From: Prochlorococcus sp. AG-402-A21
GTDB taxonomy: Bacteria > Cyanobacteriota > Cyanobacteriia > PCC-6307 > Cyanobiaceae
DNA length: 64,000 nt
Assembly: GCA_003279655.1 (NCBI GenBank)
Contig: QCHI01000001.1
Location: forward strand, 62,001-126,000
Direction: 5' to 3'
Of the stretch, positions 48,211-58,313 are shown in pieces. Position 1 is the stretch's first letter. Each line of letters starts with the position of its first letter. Under the pieces are notes generated by a model, which did not search any database, had not been told where the DNA came from, and saw nothing but the letters and a program-made list of their open reading frames with translations. The position numbers and the translations under genes were made by a program.

Positions 48211-50994
48211 TCAATTTAAATTATGTCTTTCAGTAGCTGGATTCATAAGTTCATGATTTTTTTCTGTTGCGTGATTAATATCTTCAGCTTCACAAACTGG
48301 AAATCTATCCATTAGTTTCATCGCTGCCTTGGCATTATTTCTGAGTTGCCTACTCACAGACTCACAATAAGGAATCTGTGAAAGTAAATCATTTGTTCTT
48401 CTTAAAATTCTTACTACATCCCCCTCATCCAAAGAAGTATTTGAAATTAAATCCGTCCAGGTACTTCCTCGAGCCCAGGCTTCAACTAAACCCATTAATT
48501 CTGAACTCCATAGGATTGGGACTTCGATACCAAATCGTTCTTGAACCCTAAACAATTCTCTTCGAATATTTGATAAATCATTAAAAGCTTCATCTGTAAC
48601 GGCACTTGGAATAAATCCAGACCATAAATCAGGACGATTGACTTCCGTCACAATTGACTGAATAACACCAGCTAATTCTACTGGTGTTAATTCATCAAGA
48701 TGTCCACTCATCAAAACCAATCCTAACCATAACTCATTTTCACCTCTTAAAGATCCAATACCTCTGCCGATTTCAGTTGGATTTAAATCATCCAAACACC
48801 CGAAGTGGTTTAGGACTTTAATTAGCGATAAAAAGGTTTCCCAGTGACGATTAGACCTGTCATAGAGAATTTCCTCACGTTCATGTATTTCAATACCTAA
48901 TTCGTCCATTCTTCGTCTATGTTTCTTTAATTTTTTCTTATCACCCCATCTATGAGCTGGCTGAATCAATAATTCATCGCCAAGAGATTTAACTAATTTA
49001 GCTTGAGATAAAACTTCGCTAGCAAGATCATATTGAGCAGTTCTCATATCATTTTTCTGAGCCAAATTTAAAATTATTGAAGCTATTTCATTACTTAGTA
49101 AATCACCATGATGTATTTCACCTAATCTACTAATTTGAGGAGTTGTAAGATTTGATACGTCTAAGCAAGTTAATTCAGCATAAAGGCTAACAACTTCCTT
49201 ACAAGCAATAAGTATCCAAATATTTTCATCGGTTAAGCATAACAATTGAGACTGTCTATTTCCTTTTTGTATTTTTTGAACAATGACTGCAGGTGTAACT
49301 TTTTCTCGTAACTGTGATGTCTTTAAACTTATGAGGGTTCCATTCTTTGCAAATTCTAAGGCTAAGATCAATTCATTAGACAAGGTTTCTGCTGATTGTT
49401 TTTGGAGAATTTTTAATAGTCTCCTCTCTTCCTTTAGATGACTTTTTATTTTCTCATATCTTTCAAATTCAGACCATGGTATATCTTCTGAAAAAGTTTT
49501 ATACTCTTTAAACTCCTCTTTTAATCTAAATAACTCTTCTTCTTCTTCAACTAAATCCAAGCTTGCCAAATATCTACTAAAGCTTCTCTCTATCAATTCT
49601 TTTGATTTGTCCAAGTCATAACGCTGTAATAGATTCAGTACCATGCCATAGCTGGGTGTGAATTGACTAATCAATGGATCGGCTGGGCTGGTAGCTAATT
49701 GCCCTGCTTCTCGAACCCCTTCGAAGCGAGTTTGTAAAGTAACCACATACCCTCTAGAGTCAAGACCTCTTCTTCCAGCTCTACCAGCCATTTGTAAGAA
49801 TTCACTCCCCATTAATTGACGATGTCCATTATCTGATCTCTTCGATAAAGTAGATATAATTGTGCTTCTAGCCGGCATATTGATTCCTGCGGCTAAGGTT
49901 TCCGTTGCAAAAACAACCTTTATCAATCCTTCTTGAAATAATTCCTCAATTAACTCCTTCCAAGCAGGAAGAACTCCTGCATGATGAGATGCGATTCCAT
50001 TAAATAAGGCTTTTATATGTGAATCATCTCTCAAACCTTCTGAATTTAAAATTGTATATTTTTCAAATCGATCTTGAATTGATTTTTTTTCTTCTTGGTT
50101 TACTAAACAAGTGCTAGATATTGTTTTCACAGCCTTATCACAACCACGACGACTAAAAATGAAATAAATAGCGGGTAACATATTTCTTTCTGCCAACTTC
50201 GATATCACAAAGCCTAGTGAAGGGGAGTCAGGTTGAGTAGGCTTGGATAAGCGTCCTCTCTTCTTATGTGATTTTGTTGGGCGCCAAATCTTACAGTTTG
50301 GATGCAATCCAGTTCCTTTTTCATTGAGTAATGGATGAAGTCCTTTAGCACTACAAAAATTGAATTCCAGGGGAACTGGTCTTAAATCACTAGATATCAA
50401 ATCTGTGGGTCCGTGAACTTGCTCAATCCAATCAGTTAATTGACCTGCATTTGCAACGGTTGCTGATAGAGCAACGAACTGAACGGATTTAGGACAATGA
50501 ATAATTGATTCCTCCCACACTGTCCCTCTATGAGCATCATTCATGTAATGACATTCATCAAGAACAACAGTTTCTATATCAAGTAGAGGATCATCATTTC
50601 TATCTGCTGCTGCATAAAGCATATTTCTAAAAATTTCAGTAGTCATAACAAGAATCGAAGCCTCTCTATTCAGACTTAAATCACCTGTTAAAAGACCTAC
50701 ATTGCTTGAACCAAATTGATTCCTAAAGTCTCTTAGCTTTTGATTAGATAAAGCTTTTAAAGGGGTTGTATAAAAAACCTTATTTCCATGAGAAATCGCT
50801 CTATAAATTGCATACTCACCTATTAAGGTTTTTCCTGATCCTGTAGGAGCACTAACAACTACAGAATGCCCTTGATTGAGTGAGTCAATTGCTTTAAGTT
50901 GAAACTCATCCAATGCAAAAGGAAAGATTTCCTTTGGATTTAAATTGTTTTGGAGGATTTCGTTCTCAGACGTATCTCTTTCTGATGAAGTCAT
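48211..50994 (-). CDS. Ski2-like DExH-box RNA helicase
   Basis: 927 residues. Motif I is APTGSGKT, Ia TTPLKALSNQK, II DECH (VVLDECHYM), III LSATVAN, V FATETLAAGINMPA and VI QMAGRAGRRG. The C-terminal ~170 residues resemble the DSHCT domain of Ski2/Mtr4. This cyanobacterial family is related to the plastid helicase ISE2 and probably acts in RNA processing or decay. It is convergent with fumC (13-base gap) and divergent from bioF. Confidence 0.92.
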   Translation of the reverse strand: MTSSERDTSENEILQNNLNPKEIFPFALDEFQLKAIDSLNQGHSVVVSAPTGSGKTLIGEYAIYRAISHGNKVFYTTPLKALSNQKLRDFRNQFGSSNVGLLTGDLSLNREASILVMTTEIFRNMLYAAADRNDDPLLDIETVVLDECHYMNDAHRGTVWEESIIHCPKSVQFVALSATVANAGQLTDWIEQVHGPTDLISSDLRPVPLEFNFCSAKGLHPLLNEKGTGLHPNCKIWRPTKSHKKRGRLSKPTQPDSPSLGFVISKLAERNMLPAIYFIFSRRGCDKAVKTISSTCLVNQEEKKSIQDRFEKYTILNSEGLRDDSHIKALFNGIASHHAGVLPAWKELIEELFQEGLIKVVFATETLAAGINMPARSTIISTLSKRSDNGHRQLMGSEFLQMAGRAGRRGLDSRGYVVTLQTRFEGVREAGQLATSPADPLISQFTPSYGMVLNLLQRYDLDKSKELIERSFSRYLASLDLVEEEEELFRLKEEFKEYKTFSEDIPWSEFERYEKIKSHLKEERRLLKILQKQSAETLSNELILALEFAKNGTLISLKTSQLREKVTPAVIVQKIQKGNRQSQLLCLTDENIWILIACKEVVSLYAELTCLDVSNLTTPQISRLGEIHHGDLLSNEIASIILNLAQKNDMRTAQYDLASEVLSQAKLVKSLGDELLIQPAHRWGDKKKLKKHRRRMDELGIEIHEREEILYDRSNRHWETFLSLIKVLNHFGCLDDLNPTEIGRGIGSLRGENELWLGLVLMSGHLDELTPVELAGVIQSIVTEVNRPDLWSGFIPSAVTDEAFNDLSNIRRELFRVQERFGIEVPILWSSELMGLVEAWARGSTWTDLISNTSLDEGDVVRILRRTNDLLSQIPYCESVSRQLRNNAKAAMKLMDRFPVCEAEDINHATEKNHELMNPATERHNLN

Positions 50995-51124
50995 TTCTAA
51001 ATCCTAGGGGGAATATTCTATGACCACATGATTTTTGATGTGGATACATAATAAAATCAAGCAACCAAAGAAAAAATGTTAAGCCAACACCCAAATCTTT
51101 AAATACAGAGAACAAAATAACAAT

Positions 51125-52267
51125 ATGCCTGCAATCCCTAACTCTAGAATTCGTAGACTGAGAACTTGGGTTCCAGGAAAAAGATCATTTGAATTGATTG
51201 GTGTAGACGAAAATCAAAATCAAATCACGTTAATTGATCTAGCGAGTAATGACTATCTAGACCTAGCAAGGCATCCATTATTAATTGAGGCAGCCAGGCA
51301 AACCTTAGAAACTGATGGAGTTGGTTCTGGAGGGTCAAGATTTATTACTGGTAGTAGAAATATTCATCAAAGACTTGAAGCGAAGCTTGCTCAATGGCTT
51401 GATCGTAAGATTGTCCTGATTTACCCCAGTGGTTTCCAGGCTAATCTGGCTGCAGTGTTAGCACTTACTGATCGTCATACTCCTGTTATTTGTGATCGTC
51501 TGATACATCATTCTCTGCTCGTTGGAGTCAAAGCGAGTGGAGCAAAGCTCATTAGATACAAGCACAACAATCTACCTGAACTAGAAAGACTTTTAAAAAA
51601 ATCCAGACAAAGCAATCCTCAAAAACAACCTTTAGTAATTACTGAAACCCTTTTTAGTATGGAGGGTACAACAGCACCCATAAAAGAAATTTCAAAGCTA
51701 TGTATTAAGTATGATTCAAAGTTATTGATAGACGAAGCTCATGCTTTTGGAGTTATGGGTCCAGAAGGAAGAGGAGAATCTTTTGGACTCAAAGAGCCAA
51801 TATCAATTATCAGTGGGACCTTCGGTAAAGCATTTGGAAGTGGAGGAGCATTTCTAGCAACAGACAAGAAAATAGGAGAAAATTTAATTCAAAGCTGTGG
51901 GGCATTTCGCTATACAACTGCTTTAGCTCCTCCACTTTGTGCAAGTGCTTTAGCCGCGTTAAATCTAATTGAAAGCAACCCTTGCTGGGGTAGAGAACTA
52001 CAAGAGAAATCAATAGCTTTGAGAGACAGATTGTCTCAGGTTGGGTGGCAAAGGCCTGCGGGGGAAGGTCCCATAATCTCAATAATTCTAGGTTCAGACG
52101 AATTAACCATGGATTATCAGAAGAGACTTGAAGCACAAGGCCTTCTCACTGTTGCGATCCGTCCACCAACTGTCCCTGAAGGTCAATCGAGACTCAGGGT
52201 GGTGATCAGGCGAAATACTCCCGTTCAAGCCTTCGAAAGACTTATCGAAGTTCTTAAAAACAAATGA
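51125..52267 (+). CDS. bioF: 8-amino-7-oxononanoate synthase
   Basis: 380 residues; PLP enzyme joining pimeloyl-ACP and alanine. LASNDYLDLARHP, GSGGSRFITG, HSLLVGVKASGAKLIRYKHN, LLIDEAHAFGVMGPEGRGESF and the PLP-Lys region ISGTFGKAFGSGGAFL are all visible. First gene of the biotin operon; its stop overlaps the esterase start by 4 bases. Confidence 0.95.
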   Translation: MPAIPNSRIRRLRTWVPGKRSFELIGVDENQNQITLIDLASNDYLDLARHPLLIEAARQTLETDGVGSGGSRFITGSRNIHQRLEAKLAQWLDRKIVLIYPSGFQANLAAVLALTDRHTPVICDRLIHHSLLVGVKASGAKLIRYKHNNLPELERLLKKSRQSNPQKQPLVITETLFSMEGTTAPIKEISKLCIKYDSKLLIDEAHAFGVMGPEGRGESFGLKEPISIISGTFGKAFGSGGAFLATDKKIGENLIQSCGAFRYTTALAPPLCASALAALNLIESNPCWGRELQEKSIALRDRLSQVGWQRPAGEGPIISIILGSDELTMDYQKRLEAQGLLTVAIRPPTVPEGQSRLRVVIRRNTPVQAFERLIEVLKNK

Positions 52268-52992
52268 AAGAAATAATTGCTATGCATGGCTGGGCTGGTA
52301 ATAGTCATCAATGGACAAATTGGGAAAGGATATTTACAAGTTGTGATTGGGAATGGCAAACTTCTGAACGCGGCTATAAAGATATAAGTCCTCATACACC
52401 TAAATGGAATCACAACACAAATCAAGTCGAACTTAAAAGAGTTGCGATATGTCACTCTCTTGGTTCACATTTGATAGATAAAGAAGTTTTAGACTCAGCT
52501 ACTCATGTTGTATTACTCAATAGTTTTAGTCGTTTTATTCCAACTAGCAAAGAAAATCGCCCTATAAAACTCGCCCTCAATAGGATGATGAATGCCATTA
52601 ATACGCCTAATGAAGCAGATATGTTAAGAAAATTTCATATAAAAGCTTATAAACCGAATCACATATCTGTTCAGCCATCCGAATCAAATCTCCTTCACAT
52701 ATCAGATTCAGGAAGGCTAAGACTAAAAAATGATTTAAAACTTCTTATGAATTCTAATTCTCTACCAAATGGCATAAACAATTCTGCCAAAGTACTTATT
52801 GTTAACAGTGAACAAGACTATATTTTGGCTAATGAAACAAAAGAAAAGCTAGCTGAAGATTTAATAAACCACTTAGATGCCGTACCCAAAATAATCAACC
52901 TTCAAGACGAGGGGCATTCCATCACAAAAATTAAAAATATCAAAAAAGTCAAACACTGGCTAGAATTTGATCATGCAAAAAACATGGTCTAA
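52264..52992 (+). CDS. bioK: pimeloyl-ACP methyl ester esterase candidate (BioK/BioG-type)
   Basis: 242 residues, small alpha/beta-hydrolase. The opening IIAMHGWAGNSHQW is an oxyanion-hole motif, the nucleophile elbow is CHSLGS with Ser65, and likely triad partners are Asp185 (SEQDYIL) and His218 (DEGHSI). It lies between bioF and bioC with overlaps on both sides. That place fits the esterase that removes the methyl group added by BioC. Marine picocyanobacteria are known to use BioK for this instead of BioH; the symbol is assigned from context and overall type, not a direct match. Confidence 0.7.
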   Translation: MKEIIAMHGWAGNSHQWTNWERIFTSCDWEWQTSERGYKDISPHTPKWNHNTNQVELKRVAICHSLGSHLIDKEVLDSATHVVLLNSFSRFIPTSKENRPIKLALNRMMNAINTPNEADMLRKFHIKAYKPNHISVQPSESNLLHISDSGRLRLKNDLKLLMNSNSLPNGINNSAKVLIVNSEQDYILANETKEKLAEDLINHLDAVPKIINLQDEGHSITKIKNIKKVKHWLEFDHAKNMV

Positions 52993-53728
52993 CCAAGTTA
53001 ATAAAAACTTTAACGCAGCTGCATTAAGTTATAACGAATCAGCATCAATTCAAAAAAGTACTGCTTTAAAACTTGCAAAACTTTGTTCTCACCATTCAAT
53101 TAAATATGGACTATGGGTTGACCTTGGTTCTGGCACTGGACTACTCGCCAAATCATTAGAAGATCTACATCCAAACCAAAATGTAGTGAGATTGGATAAT
53201 TCTAAAAAGATGATTGATCAACATTCAGAAAAGAGTATTAAACAACTTTGGGATTTAAATAATGGGTTACCCAAGTGGTCTGAAAAACCAAATTTATTAG
53301 CTTCAAGTTTTGTTTTACATTGGCTTGATAATCCACAAAAGAAACTTCAAGAATGGTTGAATTCTCTAAGCTTGGATGGATGGATTGCTTTAGCAATCCC
53401 AATTAAGGGAAGTTTTCCAGAATGGTATGAAGCAGCAGAAAAGGCAAATTTAGCATGTACGGCTCTTGATTTACCATCATACGACTCACTAATTAGAGTC
53501 GTTCCGAAACAAAGTATTTTATATAATAAGATTGAAGTTATTAAACAAACAGCGAAGAAGGCAACTTCTTTATTAAAACCGATGATCAAGGTCGGAGCAC
53601 AAAGTAGTCAGAGGGAACAATTAAGTGTTTCAGAATGGCGACATCTATTGTCTTTTTGGCCAGTTTCCAACAAGGATAAACAAGTAAGCCTTAGTTGGTC
53701 AATTCAGTTTTTATTAATAAAGCGATGA
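52973..53728 (+). CDS. bioC: malonyl-ACP O-methyltransferase
   Basis: 251 residues from ATG at 52973, inside the upstream esterase gene (20-base overlap). NKNFNAAALSYNESASIQKSTALKLAKL is the typical BioC N-terminus and WVDLGSGTGLLAKSL the SAM-binding motif I, with SSFVLHWLDNPQKKLQEW downstream. It starts pimelate synthesis by masking the malonyl carboxylate. Divergent in the C-terminal third, as usual for BioC. Confidence 0.88.
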   Translation: MQKTWSNQVNKNFNAAALSYNESASIQKSTALKLAKLCSHHSIKYGLWVDLGSGTGLLAKSLEDLHPNQNVVRLDNSKKMIDQHSEKSIKQLWDLNNGLPKWSEKPNLLASSFVLHWLDNPQKKLQEWLNSLSLDGWIALAIPIKGSFPEWYEAAEKANLACTALDLPSYDSLIRVVPKQSILYNKIEVIKQTAKKATSLLKPMIKVGAQSSQREQLSVSEWRHLLSFWPVSNKDKQVSLSWSIQFLLIKR

Positions 53729-54375
53729 GTGTTATCTCAAAAAGAATTATTATTTGCGGTACAGATACAGATGTAGGTAAAACGATAGTTAGTAGTTTTT
53801 TCGTCCAAGGTCTTAGAGGTGTCTACTGGAAACCCATTCAAAGTGGAACAGAGGAAGGTACAGATACCAAAACTGTTTGCAATCTCTTAAATCTTGAACC
53901 TAACCGCTATCTTTCTGAAAGATATAAATTCAAGGCTCCTGTCTCTCCACATTGGGCTGCAGAACAAGAGTCTGGTTTTATTGAACCAAGCAAATTAAAA
54001 TTACCTGACTTAGATGAATTAATAATCATCGAGACTGCAGGTGGTTTAATGGTTCCTTTAAATCGTGATTGGCTACAAATAGATCAATTAAAGGTTTGGG
54101 GAGCTCCAATAATTCTTGTATCCAGGACCGGTCTGGGCACTCTCAATCACACCTTATTAAGTTTAGAAGCCTTGAAACATAGAAAATTAGATGTGTTAGG
54201 AATAGTATTAAACGGGCCTCCACACAAAGACAATCCGAAAACTCTAGAGCAATTTGGAGACACTCAAATTCTTGCAAGTCTTCCTATCTTTGACGAAGTC
54301 AACGCAAAAATACTTTCACAAGAATGGAAGAAACAACAGTTAGATCATAAGCTTAAAAAATACATTAGAAATTAA
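53725..54375 (+). CDS. bioD: dethiobiotin synthetase
   Basis: 216 residues from ATG at 53725, which overlaps the bioC stop as ATGA. P-loop IICGTDTDVGKTIVSSF, WKPIQSG, ETAGGLMVPLNRDWL and the guanine/adenine-site region VSRTGLGTLNHTLLSLEAL match BioD. Closes the ureido ring using ATP and CO2. Confidence 0.93.
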   Translation: MSVISKRIIICGTDTDVGKTIVSSFFVQGLRGVYWKPIQSGTEEGTDTKTVCNLLNLEPNRYLSERYKFKAPVSPHWAAEQESGFIEPSKLKLPDLDELIIIETAGGLMVPLNRDWLQIDQLKVWGAPIILVSRTGLGTLNHTLLSLEALKHRKLDVLGIVLNGPPHKDNPKTLEQFGDTQILASLPIFDEVNAKILSQEWKKQQLDHKLKKYIRN

Positions 54376-54452
54376 AATTTTATTTTTTTCTTAATCAAAA
54401 GATTATTTTGACTTCAATCAAGTTAAATGAAACAAGAGGAAAACAAAATTTG

Positions 54453-55751
54453 ATGAATGAAAAAGAAAATGCAAATCAAATTATTCAGAATCCTCATATA
54501 TGGCCACCATTCACACAACTTACATCCTCTAAACCTCAATTATTGGTTGAGAAAGCGAAAGGTGCCCTATTACTTCCTAAAGACAGAGCTCCAATAATCG
54601 ATGGCATAAGTAGCTGGTGGGTCACTCTTCATGGCCATGCAAATAAATATATTGCTAAGGCTATCGCCACTCAAGCGGAGCAATTAGAACAAATTATCTT
54701 TGCTGATTTCACCCATCCTCAAGCTGAGCTATTAGCTAATCGACTAAGTAAATTAACAGGTCTAGAAAAGTTATTCTTTTCAGATAATGGCTCTACAGCA
54801 GTAGAAGTAGCTTTAAAAATGGCTCGTCAATGGTGGAAAAATAAAGGTGACAATAGATCTCAAATTATTGCATTCGAAGGTGCCTACCATGGAGATACAT
54901 TTGGAGCGATGGCAGTAGGCGAACGAAATATATTTAACGAGCCTTTTGATCAAATGCTATTTCCTGTTAGCAGAGTCCCTTGGCCTGAGACATGGTGGGG
55001 CAATGAAGATTTTGAAAGACGAGAGAAAGAGGTTTTAGAAACTCTTGATCACCTCCTAGAGAAACCAACTATTGCAGTAATTCTTGAACCATTAGTGCAA
55101 GGGGCTGGAGGCATGCGAATGGTTCGTTCAGAATTCTTAGTAGAAGTCGAAAAAAGAATTCGCCAGGCTAATTCTTTACTGATTACAGATGAAGTTCTAA
55201 CTGGCTTTGGAAGATGTGGAGAACTTTTCGCTTTTCAAAAAGCAGGGTTAAAACCAGACCTCATATCACTCTCAAAAGGGTTAACCGGTGGATTCCTTCC
55301 GATGGGAGTTACTATGTCCAGCAAAAGGATTTCTGAAGGTTTCCTTGGGGAAGATCCCAAGCAAACTTTCTGGCACGGTCATAGTTTCACAGCTAACCCC
55401 TTAGGCTGCGCAGCTGCCAATGCCAGCCTAGATCTATTAGAAAAATCACCTCAAAAATATTTAGATTTTGAGTCACGTCATCTACCTCATCTACAAAAAA
55501 TAGTTAAAGATCCAAGAATTGAATGTCCAAGAATTACAGGAACCATTGCGGCTTTTAATATTAAAGTGAAAGGTAAAAAAGGGTACTTAAATTCCGTTGG
55601 GAAAATCATGAAAGCAAGTGCATTGAGGGTTGGTGTTTTCATCAGACCATTAGGAGATGTAGTTTATCTAATGCCACCACTATGTGTCACAGATGAAGAA
55701 CTAGAAAAATGCTATTTTGGAATTCAAGAGGGTTTAAATTCTCTATCCTAG
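54453..55751 (+). CDS. bioA: adenosylmethionine-8-amino-7-oxononanoate aminotransferase
   Basis: 432 residues from ATG at 54453; a TTG at 54408 would add 15. IWPPFTQL, GISSWWVTLHGHANKYIAKAIATQAEQLEQIIFADF, AFEGAYHGDTFGAMAVG, DEVLTGFGRCG and the PLP-Lys in SLSKGLTGGFLPMGVT are all diagnostic. Last gene of the biotin operon, 77 bases after bioD. bioB is not in the window. Confidence 0.95.
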   Translation: MNEKENANQIIQNPHIWPPFTQLTSSKPQLLVEKAKGALLLPKDRAPIIDGISSWWVTLHGHANKYIAKAIATQAEQLEQIIFADFTHPQAELLANRLSKLTGLEKLFFSDNGSTAVEVALKMARQWWKNKGDNRSQIIAFEGAYHGDTFGAMAVGERNIFNEPFDQMLFPVSRVPWPETWWGNEDFERREKEVLETLDHLLEKPTIAVILEPLVQGAGGMRMVRSEFLVEVEKRIRQANSLLITDEVLTGFGRCGELFAFQKAGLKPDLISLSKGLTGGFLPMGVTMSSKRISEGFLGEDPKQTFWHGHSFTANPLGCAAANASLDLLEKSPQKYLDFESRHLPHLQKIVKDPRIECPRITGTIAAFNIKVKGKKGYLNSVGKIMKASALRVGVFIRPLGDVVYLMPPLCVTDEELEKCYFGIQEGLNSLS

Positions 55752-55809
55752 AATTTTTTCTTATCAAGATTCTAACTATTTAGCTATATAATTATTTCTG
55801 AAATTCAAC

Positions 55810-56250
55810 TTACATCAACCAACTTGGAGTAAAATTCAAGTTTCCGCCTCTTAAAAAAGCAATAAAAACTCCTAAAGCCAGGCTCAAAAAAATAGAGGTG
55901 ATTAAAAGTAAAAGTGAAAACAATTCTCCTCCTGATAATGGTCGCCTTACTCCTATAGATTTAGAAAATTGTACAGGTTGAATATTCTTTAAATAAGGTT
56001 CTTTAATCTGACTTATAAAATCATTCTCTTTTTTTATAAATAAGTCATAGTTTGCTCTTAGGACGGGATCACTTAATAAATCATAAGCCTCGCAAACACT
56101 TTGAAATTGCCTTGTCGCTTCATCACTTGGCAAAGATGTCGTATCCGGATGAAGTTGCTTACTTAATTGACGGAAAGCTTTTCTAAGCTCTGAGTTATTG
56201 GCAGAGGTAGAAACACCAAGCAGTTCGTAACAATTAGAGGAAGGAGTCAA
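55810..56250 (-). CDS. J-domain protein with C-terminal membrane anchor
   Basis: 146 residues. The J-domain (about 6-70) reads NCYELLGVSTSANNSELRKAFRQLSKQLHPDTTS with the HPD motif, followed by a linker and one hydrophobic span (about 113-135). It probably brings an Hsp70 to a membrane. One possible partner is the short Hsp70-like protein elsewhere in this window, but nothing here shows that. Confidence 0.85.
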   Translation of the reverse strand: MTPSSNCYELLGVSTSANNSELRKAFRQLSKQLHPDTTSLPSDEATRQFQSVCEAYDLLSDPVLRANYDLFIKKENDFISQIKEPYLKNIQPVQFSKSIGVRRPLSGGELFSLLLLITSIFLSLALGVFIAFLRGGNLNFTPSWLM

Positions 56251-56328
56251 CTAAAGAAAATATGATCTAATAATGTATAGATTTTATCTAAATATCTAAG
56301 GACTGACTATTTCAAAAAACAATTCAAA

Positions 56329-57075
56329 ATGTCTAAGGATAAAAACAACAGAAAAGCGAATCATCTCATGATATGGAATACACTTAAATGGGTTCCAAGT
56401 GAAAAACAATTAGCTCAATTTATCCATTTGCAAGAGTTACTCAAAGAATGGAATAAGAAGACCAACCTTACTCGTTTAGTTGATGGAGATGATTTCTGGA
56501 CTGCACAAGTATGTGACAGCTTGTTTCCACTGCATGAAGAACTTCAATACCCTGAACTTTCTTATAAATATATTGATATTGGTTCTGGCTGTGGATTCCC
56601 TGGTATAGCAATAGCTATAGCGATGCCAAATTCAAATATTACTCTTTTAGATTCTTCAAGTAAAAAAACGACTTTTCTGAAAGAAGTGTCTAAAGAAATT
56701 GGATTGAATTCTCGTATAACAGTCGTAACTGAACGAGCTGAGACAGCAGGCAGGGATCCAATCCTTCGAAGTAATTTTGACTATGCCATGGCAAGAGCAG
56801 TTGCTTCTGCAAATGTAGTAGCAGAATATCTCGTGCCTTTTTTAAATTCGACAGGTCAAGCGCTCATATTTAAAGGAGACTGGACTGAAGCAGAGCAACA
56901 AATACTAAAAAAAGCTTTAACTGAACTAAATGCAGAGATCCAACGAACGCATAAATTCGTACTCCCCAATAATCGCGGTATTAGGAATATTATTAGGATT
57001 AGTTCTATTAATAAATGTCCCAAACAATATCCAAGATCTATTGGCAAACCCAAAAAACAGCCTTTAGGTTACTAA
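56329..57075 (+). CDS. rsmG: 16S rRNA m7G527 methyltransferase
   Basis: 248 residues. HLQELLKEWNKKTNLTRLVDGDDFWTAQVCDSL, the SAM motif YIDIGSGCGFPGIAIAIAMPNSNITLLDSSSKKTTFLKEV and DYAMARAVASANVVAEYLVPFLN are RsmG (GidB) features. The basic C-terminus (KQYPRSIGKPKKQPLGY) fits RNA contact. Its end overlaps the convergent aldo/keto reductase gene by 4 bases. Confidence 0.95.
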   Translation: MSKDKNNRKANHLMIWNTLKWVPSEKQLAQFIHLQELLKEWNKKTNLTRLVDGDDFWTAQVCDSLFPLHEELQYPELSYKYIDIGSGCGFPGIAIAIAMPNSNITLLDSSSKKTTFLKEVSKEIGLNSRITVVTERAETAGRDPILRSNFDYAMARAVASANVVAEYLVPFLNSTGQALIFKGDWTEAEQQILKKALTELNAEIQRTHKFVLPNNRGIRNIIRISSINKCPKQYPRSIGKPKKQPLGY

Positions 57076-58298
57076 ATTCCCCATAATCTATCTCTTCTTT
57101 CTCCCCCCAATCTATCTTTCAATTTTCTAAGTATAAGAGGTATTTCAGAGCTCCACGGGCTCTTAATCAAAACTTTTTTCAAGTCATGCTCGCTCACTTC
57201 ACAATCCAAACAATCTGCGTTTGAACCTGGGAACCAATGTCCTCCTCTGCCTAAAAGACCATAACGATCTTTCGCAAAGCTTTCCATATCCCAAGCCTCT
57301 AATAAATTGTATAGCCATAGCAAAATAGGTATATTAATCTCTCCAGGAGTTTGCTCCCAACCAGGTAAACCGATTTTCCAAGTAGTCAACCATGACTCTC
57401 CAAGCGACTTAAATGAGGCATCAATTAATCTTTTATCTATAGTATTAATTAAATCATACATTTTATCCATTTTTGAGATTGCACTTAAATGAATATCTAG
57501 ATCTTCAGGCTTTGACGCTCCAACACTTAATGTATGAATTCTTTGATCCCTCAAGCAAAACAGATCATTAAATTCTATTGGATGCAAAGGACTACATAAA
57601 TCTAAAAATTTCAATGACGGTGTATGTAAATGCCCCCCCTTATCAGTAGGACTTATAATGAAAACCCCCATATCATTAGCATTCGCTGCTTTTAAAGCTC
57701 TCTCGTTTTCCTGACGTATAAAATACCAATGCAAGTTCACATAATCAAAAAGTCCTGTTTCAATTGTTTTAACGATCAGGTCAACGTTTGCATGGGTTGA
57801 GAAGCCAATATGACCAACAAGACCATCTTTTTGCCATTGACGAACTATCTGTAGACATCCATTGGGGCGAATAGTCATATCTAAGTGCTCAGGAATATTA
57901 ATACCATGAATAGCTAGTAAATCAATTTTTTTGGAACCTAATCTACTCATACTTAACTCAAGTTCCTGCTCAAATATCGAAGGGTCATTATTTGGTGGTA
58001 TTTTCGTTTGCAGTATTCTTTTTGGGTCATCGATTTGACCAAAGGCCCAACCTATCTGGCGCTCTGATGTTCCATAATGACGAGCAGTTTCTATATGATG
58101 CATACCTTTTTGAGACGCATGCTTAATAGTTTTTCTCAAGATATCTTGTTGTTGATTATCTATCTCTTTAGGATCTAAATCCTTCCAGCTTTGTTGAAAG
58201 CGCATCCCTCCAAGAGATAAGACTGGCATCTGAATCTCTGTTCGACCAAATCTTCTTCTAGGTATTGAATTGTTTTTACTATCTTTAATTCTTGACAC
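57072..58298 (-). CDS. aldo/keto reductase with Cys-containing C-terminal domain
   Basis: 408 residues, larger than a plain aldo/keto reductase. The N-terminal (beta/alpha)8 domain has RRRFGRTEIQMPVLSLGGMRFQQ, HIETARHYGTSERQIGWAF with the catalytic Tyr, and KIDLLAIHGIN with the active His. The C-terminal ~120 residues include ADCLDCE, which could bind metal, in the family often described as predicted oxidoreductases with a ferredoxin-like tail; only two close Cys are seen here. It is 15 bases downstream of a ferredoxin gene. Confidence 0.83.
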   Translation of the reverse strand: MSRIKDSKNNSIPRRRFGRTEIQMPVLSLGGMRFQQSWKDLDPKEIDNQQQDILRKTIKHASQKGMHHIETARHYGTSERQIGWAFGQIDDPKRILQTKIPPNNDPSIFEQELELSMSRLGSKKIDLLAIHGINIPEHLDMTIRPNGCLQIVRQWQKDGLVGHIGFSTHANVDLIVKTIETGLFDYVNLHWYFIRQENERALKAANANDMGVFIISPTDKGGHLHTPSLKFLDLCSPLHPIEFNDLFCLRDQRIHTLSVGASKPEDLDIHLSAISKMDKMYDLINTIDKRLIDASFKSLGESWLTTWKIGLPGWEQTPGEINIPILLWLYNLLEAWDMESFAKDRYGLLGRGGHWFPGSNADCLDCEVSEHDLKKVLIKSPWSSEIPLILRKLKDRLGGERRDRLWGI

Positions 58299-58313
58299 TT
58301 CTATATTTAAAAA

